From positions 806,001 through 870,000 of the forward strand of contig NZ_JAGSYA010000003.1 of the NCBI RefSeq assembly GCF_025685395.1: a DNA stretch of 64,000 bases. The letters run 5' to 3'. Under the pieces are notes generated by a model that was not told the DNA's origin, did no database searches, and saw nothing but the letters and a program-made list of their open reading frames with translations. The stretch is from Terriglobus tenax (GTDB lineage: Bacteria; Acidobacteriota; Terriglobia; Terriglobales; Acidobacteriaceae). Both the position numbers and the translations under genes were made by a program. Of this stretch, positions 24,975 through 32,586 are shown one piece after another. The first letter of the stretch is position 1. Each line of letters begins with the position of its first letter.

Positions 24975-26012
24975 TCAAGCGGAGGCTTCGGCCACATGCT
25001 CACTCTCCTCGGCCACCTTGCCGATGGAGACATGCTCGATGCGTGCGAAGACCAGACCAGGCAGGATGATGCTGAGCGAGGTGACGATCAGCAGCAGGGC
25101 GCCGCAGGCCGTGGCGGCCTCAATCGGTGCTTTGTAGATGGCCTGCATGGCCGCGGCGGTGGCGGCAATCTGCGTAAACCAGCCGATGATGGGAAGCTGC
25201 AGCAGGGATCCACCCAGCGATGCGGCCATCAGCAGCATGATGCTGGCAAAGCTCAGCGTGGCCAGTTCCGGCGTCTGCACAAAGGCATGCGCGGTCTGCA
25301 GATAGGCCCCGGCGATCATCGTCCACATCAGCAGCGAGATCAGTACGGTGACCACCAGTGAGCTGAGGCTGGGAATGGCCATCATGCCCTCGCGGAAGCC
25401 GAGGATTTTATGCGCGACAGCTTCGCCCAGGCCGTCGGAAAGCTTGCCAAGAATGGCGCGGGCCAGGGCCGCCAGTGCCGGACCGGCAAGCCGGATGGCA
25501 ATGGCGAAGATGGCGATAGCCAGCGTTGCAGCCAGGGAGAAGGCTCCGACGCGGAGAAAGATGCCGCGGTTGGGCATGTCGCGGGGAAGGAAGAGCAGGG
25601 CGGTGGAGAAGACCATGGCCGCAGCGCCCAGGTCGAACATGCGTTCCAGCGTGTAGATGGCGATCTGCGGAGCGATCTGGGTGCGTGTGCGCTTGGCCAC
25701 GATGTAGGGCCGCGACAGGTCCGCCAGGCGGCCGAAGATTGCAACGGCGGTAAAGCCAATAAACTGCGAGCCAGTGAGCGAGAGTGGGGAGACCTTGCGG
25801 ATCTTTTTGAGAAGGATGCTCCAGCGCCAGGAGCGGCACAGGTAGGTGGCCCAGATCAGGCCGCAGCCGGCTGCGATGTGGCGATAGTCGATCAGACCGA
25901 GCTGGCGCACGAAGAGCGCGAAATCAAAGTGGATCTTCGAGCGGAAGACGAAGACCAGCACCGCAAGAATGGCGATGACCGCCAGTGCGAGAGGAGTTTT
26001 TTTGTCCTTCAT
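24975..26012 (-). CDS. YbhN/UPF0104 family flippase-fold membrane protein
   Basis: Integral membrane protein of 345 residues with about eight helices and the lysylphosphatidylglycerol synthase TM-region pattern (RSWRWSILLKKI near 65-76; FTAVAIFGRLADLSRPYIVAKR at about 95-118; YTLERMFDLGAAAMVF). Relatives include AglD, MprF N-terminal domains and putative lipid flippases. No synthetase domain is fused, so a lipid-handling role is only inferred. The stop of the upstream lytic transglycosylase overlaps its start by 4 bases, so the two are translationally coupled; both act at the envelope. Confidence 0.82.
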   Translation of the reverse strand: MKDKKTPLALAVIAILAVLVFVFRSKIHFDFALFVRQLGLIDYRHIAAGCGLIWATYLCRSWRWSILLKKIRKVSPLSLTGSQFIGFTAVAIFGRLADLSRPYIVAKRTRTQIAPQIAIYTLERMFDLGAAAMVFSTALLFLPRDMPNRGIFLRVGAFSLAATLAIAIFAIAIRLAGPALAALARAILGKLSDGLGEAVAHKILGFREGMMAIPSLSSLVVTVLISLLMWTMIAGAYLQTAHAFVQTPELATLSFASIMLLMAASLGGSLLQLPIIGWFTQIAATAAAMQAIYKAPIEAATACGALLLIVTSLSIILPGLVFARIEHVSIGKVAEESEHVAEASA

Positions 26013-26686
26013 TGAGCCTGCGCCGTGATGTTGTTCTGGGCTTCCAGCTTGCGCCGGTTGAACTCGCGGATGACTCTTGCCACGTAGGCACGTGTCTCAC
26101 GATAGGGAGGTATGCCGTGGTAGCGGTCCACGGCGCCGGGGCCGGCGTTGTAGGCGGCCAGGGCCATCGCCATGTTGTCGTGGTAGCGGGTCAACAGGGT
26201 GTCCAGGTAGGCGGAACCGCCGTTGACGTTGTCGCTGGGGCGGAAGCTGTCCTGCACGCCCAGTTCGCGCGCGGTGCCGGGCATCAGCTGCATCAGCCCC
26301 TGCGCTCCGGCGCGGGAGACCGCCGTTGGCCGGTTGTTGCTTTCGGCGCGGACAACGGCGGCAAGCAGGTCGGCGTCCACACGGTGCGCCGCGCCTGCAG
26401 TCGTTAGAATCTGCCGCAGCTCGGCGGCGGTGGGTTGGATATTGTTGGTCACCGGTGTCTTCTCAGCAGGAATAGACGGTGCCGCGGGCTCGAAGAACTC
26501 AGCCTGGACAATGGCATTGGGCTCGACCTCGATATAGCTCTGCTCGCTGGTGAACAGGCGCACGCGGCCGGTCTCCGCGATCTCGCGGCGGACACAGTCC
26601 AGCGTGAAGCCATTACGCAGGGTGATGTGCTCGGCGGCAAAGGCCGTTGCGCTGAGCAGACAGAGACTTAGGGCGCGGAACAACAC
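26009..26686 (-). CDS. Lytic transglycosylase (SLT domain)
   Basis: Secreted peptidoglycan-cleaving enzyme. The SLT fold shows the catalytic Glu in AAVVRAESNNRPTAVS, then GAQGLMQLMPGTARELG, NVNGGSAYLDTLL and MALAAYNAGPGAV, all in family order. A short beta segment (HITLRNGFTLDCVRREI) precedes the domain, as in LysM-less Slt/MltE relatives. The frame is open to about 26794, but the hydrophobic signal peptide (LFRALSLCLLSATAFAA) begins at GTG 26686 with AAGG upstream, so the shorter form is proposed. It is coupled to the flippase-fold gene downstream. Confidence 0.82.
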   Translation of the reverse strand: MLFRALSLCLLSATAFAAEHITLRNGFTLDCVRREIAETGRVRLFTSEQSYIEVEPNAIVQAEFFEPAAPSIPAEKTPVTNNIQPTAAELRQILTTAGAAHRVDADLLAAVVRAESNNRPTAVSRAGAQGLMQLMPGTARELGVQDSFRPSDNVNGGSAYLDTLLTRYHDNMAMALAAYNAGPGAVDRYHGIPPYRETRAYVARVIREFNRRKLEAQNNITAQAQ

Positions 26687-26800
26687 TGCCTTAAGCGTAC
26701 CGGATTTCCATGCAAAACGCCGTTTTGTAAAGAGGTCAATCAACCGAGAAAAATCGTGTCTCCTCAAATTGGCAAATAATGAATGTCTGCACACCCTGCA

Positions 26801-27781
26801 TCATGGTTTCGAGCCTACAAAGATACCTACGCTGTCGCCTTGGTCGAGCTGTTTCGAGGCCGAGTCAAATCTCGCCGTGACTCTGATATTTATATTCTTC
26901 AATGCATCAAAAACGATGCCGCCATAGGTGACCGCTGACGTTTCAGGAAGCAATATGGTGCCGTCGTGATTGTCAATAATAGGAACTACGGAAACGACTG
27001 TGAGCAATACACCTGGATCGGGAAGCGTTTTAATTTGCACAACTTCAGGGACTGTCCATCCCGCATCTTGCAATAGCTTTCGAAGATCATCCGCAAACGA
27101 TAGCGATTCCGAATCCCCCATCAGGCAACGGATGTTTATCCTTTCCCGCCGGGCCTTTCCTCTGACCAAATCAAGAAACTTCTTTCGCTGTTCTTCGCTA
27201 ATGTAGCGACCTCGAATTTTTTCTTTGAATTCGAGAAGATTCTTTTCAGCAGTAGCCGCTCGTATCTTGGCTTCTTCAACTTGAGATTCAGCTTGTGTTG
27301 CGGCAAGTTTTGCAGCAAGAATGTCTTTCTCGAAGCTGTCTGCTTCTTTGCGTGCAGTATTAGCGAGTGCGGAAGCGTTTTTGGCAGAATCATTTGCGCT
27401 AGATGCAGCACTAGACGCTTCTAGAGCAGAGCTTCTTGCAATTCCAGCCTCAAGCTCGGCTTCTCGGAGAAGGACGCTATTAAGTGTTTGGAGCAGCGCT
27501 TCGTATCGGGATACCCAATGCTCAAAAGCCAATTCTCCAGCAACGCCTAGAATAACCAATAACAACCCAAAGCTGGATAACAACTTGGTGCGACTAATCC
27601 AGTTTTCTGGAAACACTTTTGGCCAGTGTTCGGCCACCAACTCAGGCACTTCTATTGCACAACCGATTACTACAGCGAATGTGGACCAGAAAACAAAGGT
27701 TGAAAAGAGATCCCGCCAAGATTCCATATCCATGCGAGCGAGTTCATCTAACGAACGCACGAAATCGGGGGAAATAGACAC
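26801..27781 (-). CDS. Two-TM protein with long coiled coil and C-terminal globular domain
   Basis: Protein of 326 residues with no family name I can give. Two membrane helices lie at about 27-44 and 67-84, a continuous helical Ala/Glu/Lys-rich coiled coil at about 95-190, and a globular end (about 195-326; INIRCLMGDSESLSFADDLRKLL, ending GDSVGIFVGSKP). The C-terminal part looks like a small alpha/beta domain that could bind a ligand. The gene is noticeably richer in A and T than its neighbours and uses codons they avoid, pointing to transfer. It sits alone between the lytic transglycosylase and a ZIP transporter, with a short AT-rich leader upstream (27782-27887). Confidence 0.75.
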   Translation of the reverse strand: MSISPDFVRSLDELARMDMESWRDLFSTFVFWSTFAVVIGCAIEVPELVAEHWPKVFPENWISRTKLLSSFGLLLVILGVAGELAFEHWVSRYEALLQTLNSVLLREAELEAGIARSSALEASSAASSANDSAKNASALANTARKEADSFEKDILAAKLAATQAESQVEEAKIRAATAEKNLLEFKEKIRGRYISEEQRKKFLDLVRGKARRERINIRCLMGDSESLSFADDLRKLLQDAGWTVPEVVQIKTLPDPGVLLTVVSVVPIIDNHDGTILLPETSAVTYGGIVFDALKNINIRVTARFDSASKQLDQGDSVGIFVGSKP

Positions 27782-27887
27782 AGTTATCGCAGAGTCTTTT
27801 AGGGATATCTATCTAAAACACAATTTAGGCTGTATACCCTCAGTCTAGCAACTGGTTTGGGCTAATACTAATGCGCAGAACCTGTTT

Positions 27888-28613
27888 TCAACTAGCCAGG
27901 GTCCGCAGCAGGAAGAAGACGGCTACCCCGGCAAAAAAGACCAGGGCCATACGGATGCCGGGCTCGCGGTTGACCTCCGGCACCAGGTCGGTGGCGGCAA
28001 CGTAGATGGTGACACCGGCTGAGACCGGCAGGCCGATATGCACCCACGAGGGGAAGATGTTGATCAGCAGGACGCCGGCAAGCGTCGCCAGACCCAGCAG
28101 CAACGCGGAGTTCAGTGCGGTTTTGCGGGACTGTCCGCTGGCCAGCATGACGGAGGCGACCGTGAAGCCTTCCGGCAGCTTGTGCAGGAAGACCGCCAGG
28201 AAGACGATGTATCCGAGCCAGTGCGAGATGATGAAGCCGGAGGCGATGGCCACGCCGTCGAACAGCGTGTGTACGGCCAGTCCCATCAGCACGGAGTAGG
28301 ACTTGTAGCGCGCAATGAACTCGTGGTGATGGGTCTCTTCGCCGAAGTGGAAGTGCGGCGTAATGGTGTGCTCAATCAGGTGAACACCGCAGTAGCCGAC
28401 CAGCACAAGCAATGGAGCCCACTTGGGGGCCAGCACCAGGCTTTCCGGCAGCATCTCCAGGACAGCGGCGGCCAGCATGAAGCCGGAGCCGAGCGCGACA
28501 AAATAGCGCAGCGAACGCGTGGTGGGCGACCGGCGCACCAGCAGAAGGCCGCCGAGAAAGTCGGCGAGACCGGCAAGGGTTCCAAGGGCAATACTGAGGG
28601 CGAGAGGAGACAT
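27888..28613 (-). CDS. ZIP family divalent metal transporter
   Basis: Membrane protein of 241 residues with about eight helices. Helix 4 carries HTLFDGVAIASGF (H115) and helix 5 carries HKLPEGFTVASVM (144-156), the paired metal-binding signatures of ZIP transporters, and a His-rich loop HFHFGEETHHHE lies at about 88-99. It likely imports zinc or a similar ion into the cytoplasm. The start ATG begins directly at the first helix. The next gene upstream on the same strand is 88 bases away. Confidence 0.9.
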   Translation of the reverse strand: MSPLALSIALGTLAGLADFLGGLLLVRRSPTTRSLRYFVALGSGFMLAAAVLEMLPESLVLAPKWAPLLVLVGYCGVHLIEHTITPHFHFGEETHHHEFIARYKSYSVLMGLAVHTLFDGVAIASGFIISHWLGYIVFLAVFLHKLPEGFTVASVMLASGQSRKTALNSALLLGLATLAGVLLINIFPSWVHIGLPVSAGVTIYVAATDLVPEVNREPGIRMALVFFAGVAVFFLLRTLAS

Positions 28614-28701
28614 CAGGCGAGTACGTTCTGGGCCGTTTCCTTAAATTCTTTCCGCTCCATAGTCTCTCATTGGATGGAGAACGGTGCGGAAAGGGTTCAG
28701 T

Positions 28702-29214
28702 CTAAACGGCTTTTGGCAGGTCCTCGGTGGCTACGGCAAGGGTAACGCCAAGGGCGCAGAGCAGAACAATCTGCTCCAGCCGGGTGGAAAGTTCGTGCTT
28801 GCGGTCAAAGTCGGCGCGCTCGGGATTGGTGAGCGGCAGGTTGGTGAAGTCGCCCCCTACCAGTTCACGGTCATGCTCCATCAGCGGCATGACGTGGAAG
28901 CCAATGTACAGGGTCAGGCACAGCATCAGGGCGGTGAGCGCCACGATGGCATACATCTGCATCCGGTTGCGGCCGCTGCGCTGGTAGAGCAGGACAGTCG
29001 TCAGGATCAGGACGATGCCGCAACCCAGACCCACCCAGTGCAGGCGCGTCAGGCTCAAACCCACAATGATGCCGGGGATGTGCGTGCTGCCGTGCGTCAG
29101 TTCCAGGACCTGCGGCGAAAAGATGGCCGGGGCGGCGATGGCGCCAAAGAAGACGATGCCGCCCATCCAGGCGATAAGCGAGAGCAGACGCAGCGAGCGC
29201 AGAAACGCAACCAT
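28702..29214 (-). CDS. DUF4149 domain-containing membrane protein
   Basis: Membrane protein of 170 residues with four helices: LLSLIAWMGGIVFFGAIAAPAIF, LHWVGLGCGIVLILTTVLL, YAIVALTALMLCLTLYIGFHVMP and a last helix near LEQIVLLCALGVTLAVA. The WMGGIVFFGAIAAPAIF opening and the conserved H-x-x-S/T before the last helix (FDRKHELSTRLE) fit DUF4149, whose role is not known. It lies 9 bases after htpX on the same strand and is probably co-transcribed with it. Confidence 0.8.
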   Translation of the reverse strand: MVAFLRSLRLLSLIAWMGGIVFFGAIAAPAIFSPQVLELTHGSTHIPGIIVGLSLTRLHWVGLGCGIVLILTTVLLYQRSGRNRMQMYAIVALTALMLCLTLYIGFHVMPLMEHDRELVGGDFTNLPLTNPERADFDRKHELSTRLEQIVLLCALGVTLAVATEDLPKAV

Positions 29215-29223
29215 GCAAATAGT

Positions 29224-30078
29224 TTAGAGACTTTCGCGGCCAATCAGGCGCTGAATCCGCTTTTCCATGGGCGGATGCGTGCTGAACAGCCCCGCCAGGT
29301 CGCTGGCGCGCAGCCGGGGAGCGGAGATGAACAGGTGCGCCGTGGAGGGCGAGGCGTCCATCGGCAGACGGCGGGCGGAGGCATCAATCTTCTGCAGAGC
29401 GCGGGCCAGGGCATGCGGGTCCCCGGTCATCTGCGCGGCAGAGGCATCCGCGGCATACTCACGGGAACGCGAGACCGCCAGCTGGATAAGCATGGCGGCA
29501 ATGGGCGCGAGAATCAGCATGAACAGCGCTCCGATGCCGCCGCCGTTGCGGTCACGGTCGTCGCGTCCGCCATAGCCCCCAAACATCATGGCGAAGCGGC
29601 CCATGTGGGCCAGCATGGTGATCGCTCCGGCCAGCGTGGCGGCGATGGAGCTGGTCAGGATGTCGCGGTTGCGGACGTGGCCCAACTCGTGTGCCAGAAC
29701 GCCTTCCAGCTCCTCGTCGTCCAGAAGGTCCAGGATGCCGGCCGTCACGGCCACCGACGCATGTTTCGGGTTGCGACCGGTGGCAAAGGCGTTGGCCGAC
29801 GGCGTGGGCAGCAGGTAGATCTTCGGCATCGGCAGCCCCTGCTTGTAGGTCAGTTGCTCCACCAGCGAGTAGACGCGCGGAAGCTGCTCGCGCGTGGTGG
29901 GCTGGGCGCGGTTCATGGCCAGCGCAATCTTGTCCGAATAGAAGTAGCTGACAAAGTTCATGACGGCGGCCAGCGCAAAGGCCAGCACCATTCCGTTCTG
30001 TCCGCCGAAGTACTCGCCGACAAACATCATCAACAGGGTCAGGGAGGTGAGCAGGGCGGCAGTCTTCAAAGTATTCAT
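29224..30078 (-). CDS. htpX: Zinc metalloprotease HtpX
   Basis: M48 membrane protease of 284 residues that degrades misfolded inner-membrane proteins. Two N-terminal helices (5-21, 29-46) precede the catalytic HELGH (130-134) with the third zinc ligand in REYAADASAAQMTGDP. A second pair of hydrophobic segments lies between them, as in E. coli HtpX. It ends THPPMEKRIQRLIGRESL, the usual family end. It is co-oriented with the DUF4149 gene. Confidence 0.93.
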   Translation of the reverse strand: MNTLKTAALLTSLTLLMMFVGEYFGGQNGMVLAFALAAVMNFVSYFYSDKIALAMNRAQPTTREQLPRVYSLVEQLTYKQGLPMPKIYLLPTPSANAFATGRNPKHASVAVTAGILDLLDDEELEGVLAHELGHVRNRDILTSSIAATLAGAITMLAHMGRFAMMFGGYGGRDDRDRNGGGIGALFMLILAPIAAMLIQLAVSRSREYAADASAAQMTGDPHALARALQKIDASARRLPMDASPSTAHLFISAPRLRASDLAGLFSTHPPMEKRIQRLIGRESL

Positions 30079-30175
30079 ACGGATCAGTCTTTCCTTCTGG
30101 ATATTAGACGTAACAGCCTTTGCCGGGATGCTGGAGTCATCGCGCGTTCATCCGGGAGTGATATAAAGGCGGGCT

Positions 30176-31195
30176 ATGGATACCCAGAACCTGAATCGCC
30201 GCCGCTTTCTGCGGCAGAGCTTTGCCTTCAGTGCGGCTGCGCTGTGGGCCTCCCGCAATGGTCTAGCCGCCACGCCGAAGATCGACCACGATGCCGCCGA
30301 ACTTCTGATGCTCGGCGATTGGGGATATCTGGACCCTGCCGCGCAGAAGGTCGTAGCCAAGGGAATGGCGGATTACACGCTGAAGGAAAAGCTGAAGCCG
30401 CAGGCTCTGCTGATGCTGGGCGACAACTGGTATGAAGCGCTGGAAGGCGGCGTGGACTCGGACCGCTGGCGCACTGGCTTTGAGGAGATGTATCCCAGGA
30501 GCGTTTTCGACTGCACCGCCTATGCGCTGCTGGGCAACCACGACTACCAGTACTTCCCGGAGAGCAAGGTCGACGCCGAGCTTGCCTATGCGAAGAAGGG
30601 CCATAGCCGCTGGACGATGCCCGCCAAGTGGTACAGCTTCGAGTTCCCGAAGAAGAATCCGCTGATCACCTTCATCGCCCTGGACAGCAACATGCCGCAT
30701 CCTATTGCGCCGAACAAGGATGGCTCACGCAACCGCAACTTTACGCTGACCGAAGCCGAACGCGTGGAGCAGTTGTCATGGCTGGAAAATGAGCTGAAGA
30801 AGAAGCGCACCACGCCCTTCACCATCGTGATTGCGCATCACCCGGTCTACTCCGATGGACCGCATGGCGATCACGCGATGCTGATCCGCGACTGGGACCC
30901 GTTGTTCAAGCAGTACGGCGTCCATGCCTACTTCGCCGGACATGATCATGACCTGCAGCACCTGGAGTTCGAGGGGCATCCGACGACCCACTTCCTGTCA
31001 GGTGGCGGCGGAGCGGACCTGTACGACCTGAAGGTCAACCAGTCGGACCGTGGACCGTATGCGCAGAAGGTGCACGGCTTCAGCCGGTTGTCGGTCACGA
31101 AGAAGAAGCTGACGCTGCAACATCTGGATGGCGACGGACGCCTGCTGCACGCCATTGAGAAGACGCCCGAGGGCAAGATGACTGTGCTGGGATAG
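30176..31195 (+). CDS. Tat-exported metallophosphoesterase (purple acid phosphatase-like)
   Basis: Protein of 339 residues with a twin-arginine signal (NRRRFLRQSF, then AAALWAS). All calcineurin-like metal motifs are present in order: LGDWGY (D48), MLGDNWYEAL, LLGNHDYQY, VIAHHPVYSDGPHG and FAGHDHDLQHLE. The LGDWGY Tyr resembles the purple acid phosphatase tyrosine ligand (GDWG-Y/GxxGxD), which points to that branch. It likely hydrolyses phosphate esters in the periplasm; the Pho module is 9 kb away, so co-regulation is untested. A strong terminator follows. Confidence 0.88.
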   Translation: MDTQNLNRRRFLRQSFAFSAAALWASRNGLAATPKIDHDAAELLMLGDWGYLDPAAQKVVAKGMADYTLKEKLKPQALLMLGDNWYEALEGGVDSDRWRTGFEEMYPRSVFDCTAYALLGNHDYQYFPESKVDAELAYAKKGHSRWTMPAKWYSFEFPKKNPLITFIALDSNMPHPIAPNKDGSRNRNFTLTEAERVEQLSWLENELKKKRTTPFTIVIAHHPVYSDGPHGDHAMLIRDWDPLFKQYGVHAYFAGHDHDLQHLEFEGHPTTHFLSGGGGADLYDLKVNQSDRGPYAQKVHGFSRLSVTKKKLTLQHLDGDGRLLHAIEKTPEGKMTVLG

Positions 31196-31207
31196 GCACA
31201 TCAGGGA

Positions 31208-31245
31208 AACGCAAAAGGGCTGCCTGTGGGCAGCCCTTTTGCGTT
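31208..31245. terminator. Bidirectional intrinsic terminator
   Basis: A perfect 17-bp stem, AACGCAAAAGGGCTGCC (31208-31224) with GGCAGCCCTTTTGCGTT (31229-31245) and a 4-base loop. A- and T-tracts lie inside the stem in both directions. It separates the convergent phosphoesterase and 417-residue genes. Confidence 0.85.
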
Positions 31246-31258
31246 GCATGGAGGATGC

Positions 31259-32512
31259 TTAAGAGCGGTTCAGAGCGCGTTTCAGCACGGTTTCGAGAGC
31301 CGCCTTCTGCTCCAGGTAGTCGGCCTCGGAGAGCTTACCTGTCGCACGGTCGGTTTCCAGGGCGAAAAGCTCGTCCTTAAGGGTCTGCAGCAACGGCGGA
31401 GCCGAAGGCGTAGCAGGCGCTGCCGCGACCGGCGTCTGGTTGGGCTTGCCGCTCAGGAAGAAGCCCGCGGCGATGGCCAGCAGCAGCGCGAGGCCGCTCA
31501 GAATCCACCACTTGTACTTGGTCAGCGGGTCGGGGGTGTCGATCGGCGTGCCCAGGCCGCCGCCGGGCTTGGTGTCGGTGGCAGCGGAACCGCCGCCCAT
31601 GGCCGGCTGTTCGCCGCCGGCAGCGGGGCCTGCGGTGGGCTGGCCGTCCGCGCCGGTCTGGGCTGTGTCGCGCGGGAGCTGGCCGGTGCCGGAGACGGTG
31701 AAGCCCAGCTTTGCGCCCGGCGCGATGTCGCGGGCCACATAAGTCTGTGCGTTCAATTCTTCCACCTGGTTGTAGGGCGCGCCTGTGGCTTCAAACTCGA
31801 AAGACTTCGGCATCATCAGAGCGATGGTGCCGGTCTTCATCGTCGGACGCGGGCTCAGGGTAACGGAACCGTTGTACGGCACCTCGTAGGAGACCTGGAA
31901 GCGCGTCTCACCGGGACGGATGGGGAAGACGAAGGCGTAGTGCCCCTTCTCCTCCAGCGGCATGGGAGAGGACTGCACCGGCATTCCGCCAGGGCCAAGC
32001 GCGGCCGAGCCGGAGATGGTGGCGTCCGTGGGCAGCCAGAAGTCGAAAGGGCGGTCAGAGAACTGCGTCTTGGCCGGGCTCGACTCGTTCTTGACGAAGA
32101 AGTTCTCGACCACGCGCAGGCGCTTGCCGCTCTCATCGGTCTGCAGACGCATCACGTCGGCCTCCCACGTAATGCCGCTCACCTTGGGAGCGGCGTCGTA
32201 GACCTCCAGCTCCACGGACTCGGTTCCCGGAGGCGCCGGGCGGAAGTATGGGGTCTTGTCGTGGGTGGCGCGTACCAGGTGGATGCCGGGGTCCGGTACC
32301 TGCAGGGTGAAGTTGCCCTTGGCGTCAGTCTTGGTCTTGGTGGACTCCTGCATGCCCTGCTGCAGGCGGATCAGCGTGATCTCATCGCCGGCCGCGGGCT
32401 TGCCGGTGGTCTTGTTGATGACGGTGCCGGTAATGGTTCCCTGGGCGACGGCGAAGACAGGGACGGCGAGAAGCAGGGAGGCGCTGAGGCGCAGGAAATT
32501 AGTGGAAGTCAC
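31259..32512 (-). CDS. Carboxypeptidase-regulatory-like domain protein with CcmI-like tail
   Basis: Membrane-anchored protein of 417 residues: signal peptide (1-24), a carboxypeptidase-regulatory/transthyretin-like beta domain (about 25-105; GTITGTVINKTTGKPAAGDEITLI), a long beta-rich middle, a Pro/Gly linker, one membrane helix (about 335-354) and a cytoplasmic tail (373-417; LKDELFALETDRATGKLSEADYLEQKAALE). The tail resembles the soluble part of the 88-residue CcmI-like protein at 36538-36804 (same G-K-x-x-E-x-D-Y core). Together with the ccm genes upstream on the same strand, this suggests a link to cytochrome c maturation, but that is inference. A terminator-like hairpin separates it from the penicillin acylase gene. 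Confidence 0.75.
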   Translation of the reverse strand: MTSTNFLRLSASLLLAVPVFAVAQGTITGTVINKTTGKPAAGDEITLIRLQQGMQESTKTKTDAKGNFTLQVPDPGIHLVRATHDKTPYFRPAPPGTESVELEVYDAAPKVSGITWEADVMRLQTDESGKRLRVVENFFVKNESSPAKTQFSDRPFDFWLPTDATISGSAALGPGGMPVQSSPMPLEEKGHYAFVFPIRPGETRFQVSYEVPYNGSVTLSPRPTMKTGTIALMMPKSFEFEATGAPYNQVEELNAQTYVARDIAPGAKLGFTVSGTGQLPRDTAQTGADGQPTAGPAAGGEQPAMGGGSAATDTKPGGGLGTPIDTPDPLTKYKWWILSGLALLLAIAAGFFLSGKPNQTPVAAAPATPSAPPLLQTLKDELFALETDRATGKLSEADYLEQKAALETVLKRALNRS

Positions 32513-32533
32513 GTTCTAAGGATAAAACGGACT

Positions 32534-32567
32534 GGGCGGGATGCACGGTATTCGTACATTCCCGCCC
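32534..32567 (-). terminator. Probable terminator after the penicillin acylase family gene
   Basis: Stem GGGCGGGA (32534-32541) with TCCCGCCC (32560-32567) around an 18-base loop. On the minus strand it follows the stop of the acylase gene and is trailed by CAGTCCGTTTTATCC. Confidence 0.5.
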
Positions 32568-32586
32568 CGGTTGTTTGCGGAAACAG

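Noticed and set aside
26801-27781. Known anti-phage defence system
   Set aside because: The two-TM coiled-coil gene and the DUF4272 gene are lone genes without a recognised effector nuclease, reverse transcriptase, TIR or nucleotidyltransferase partner, so no defence type can be assigned.
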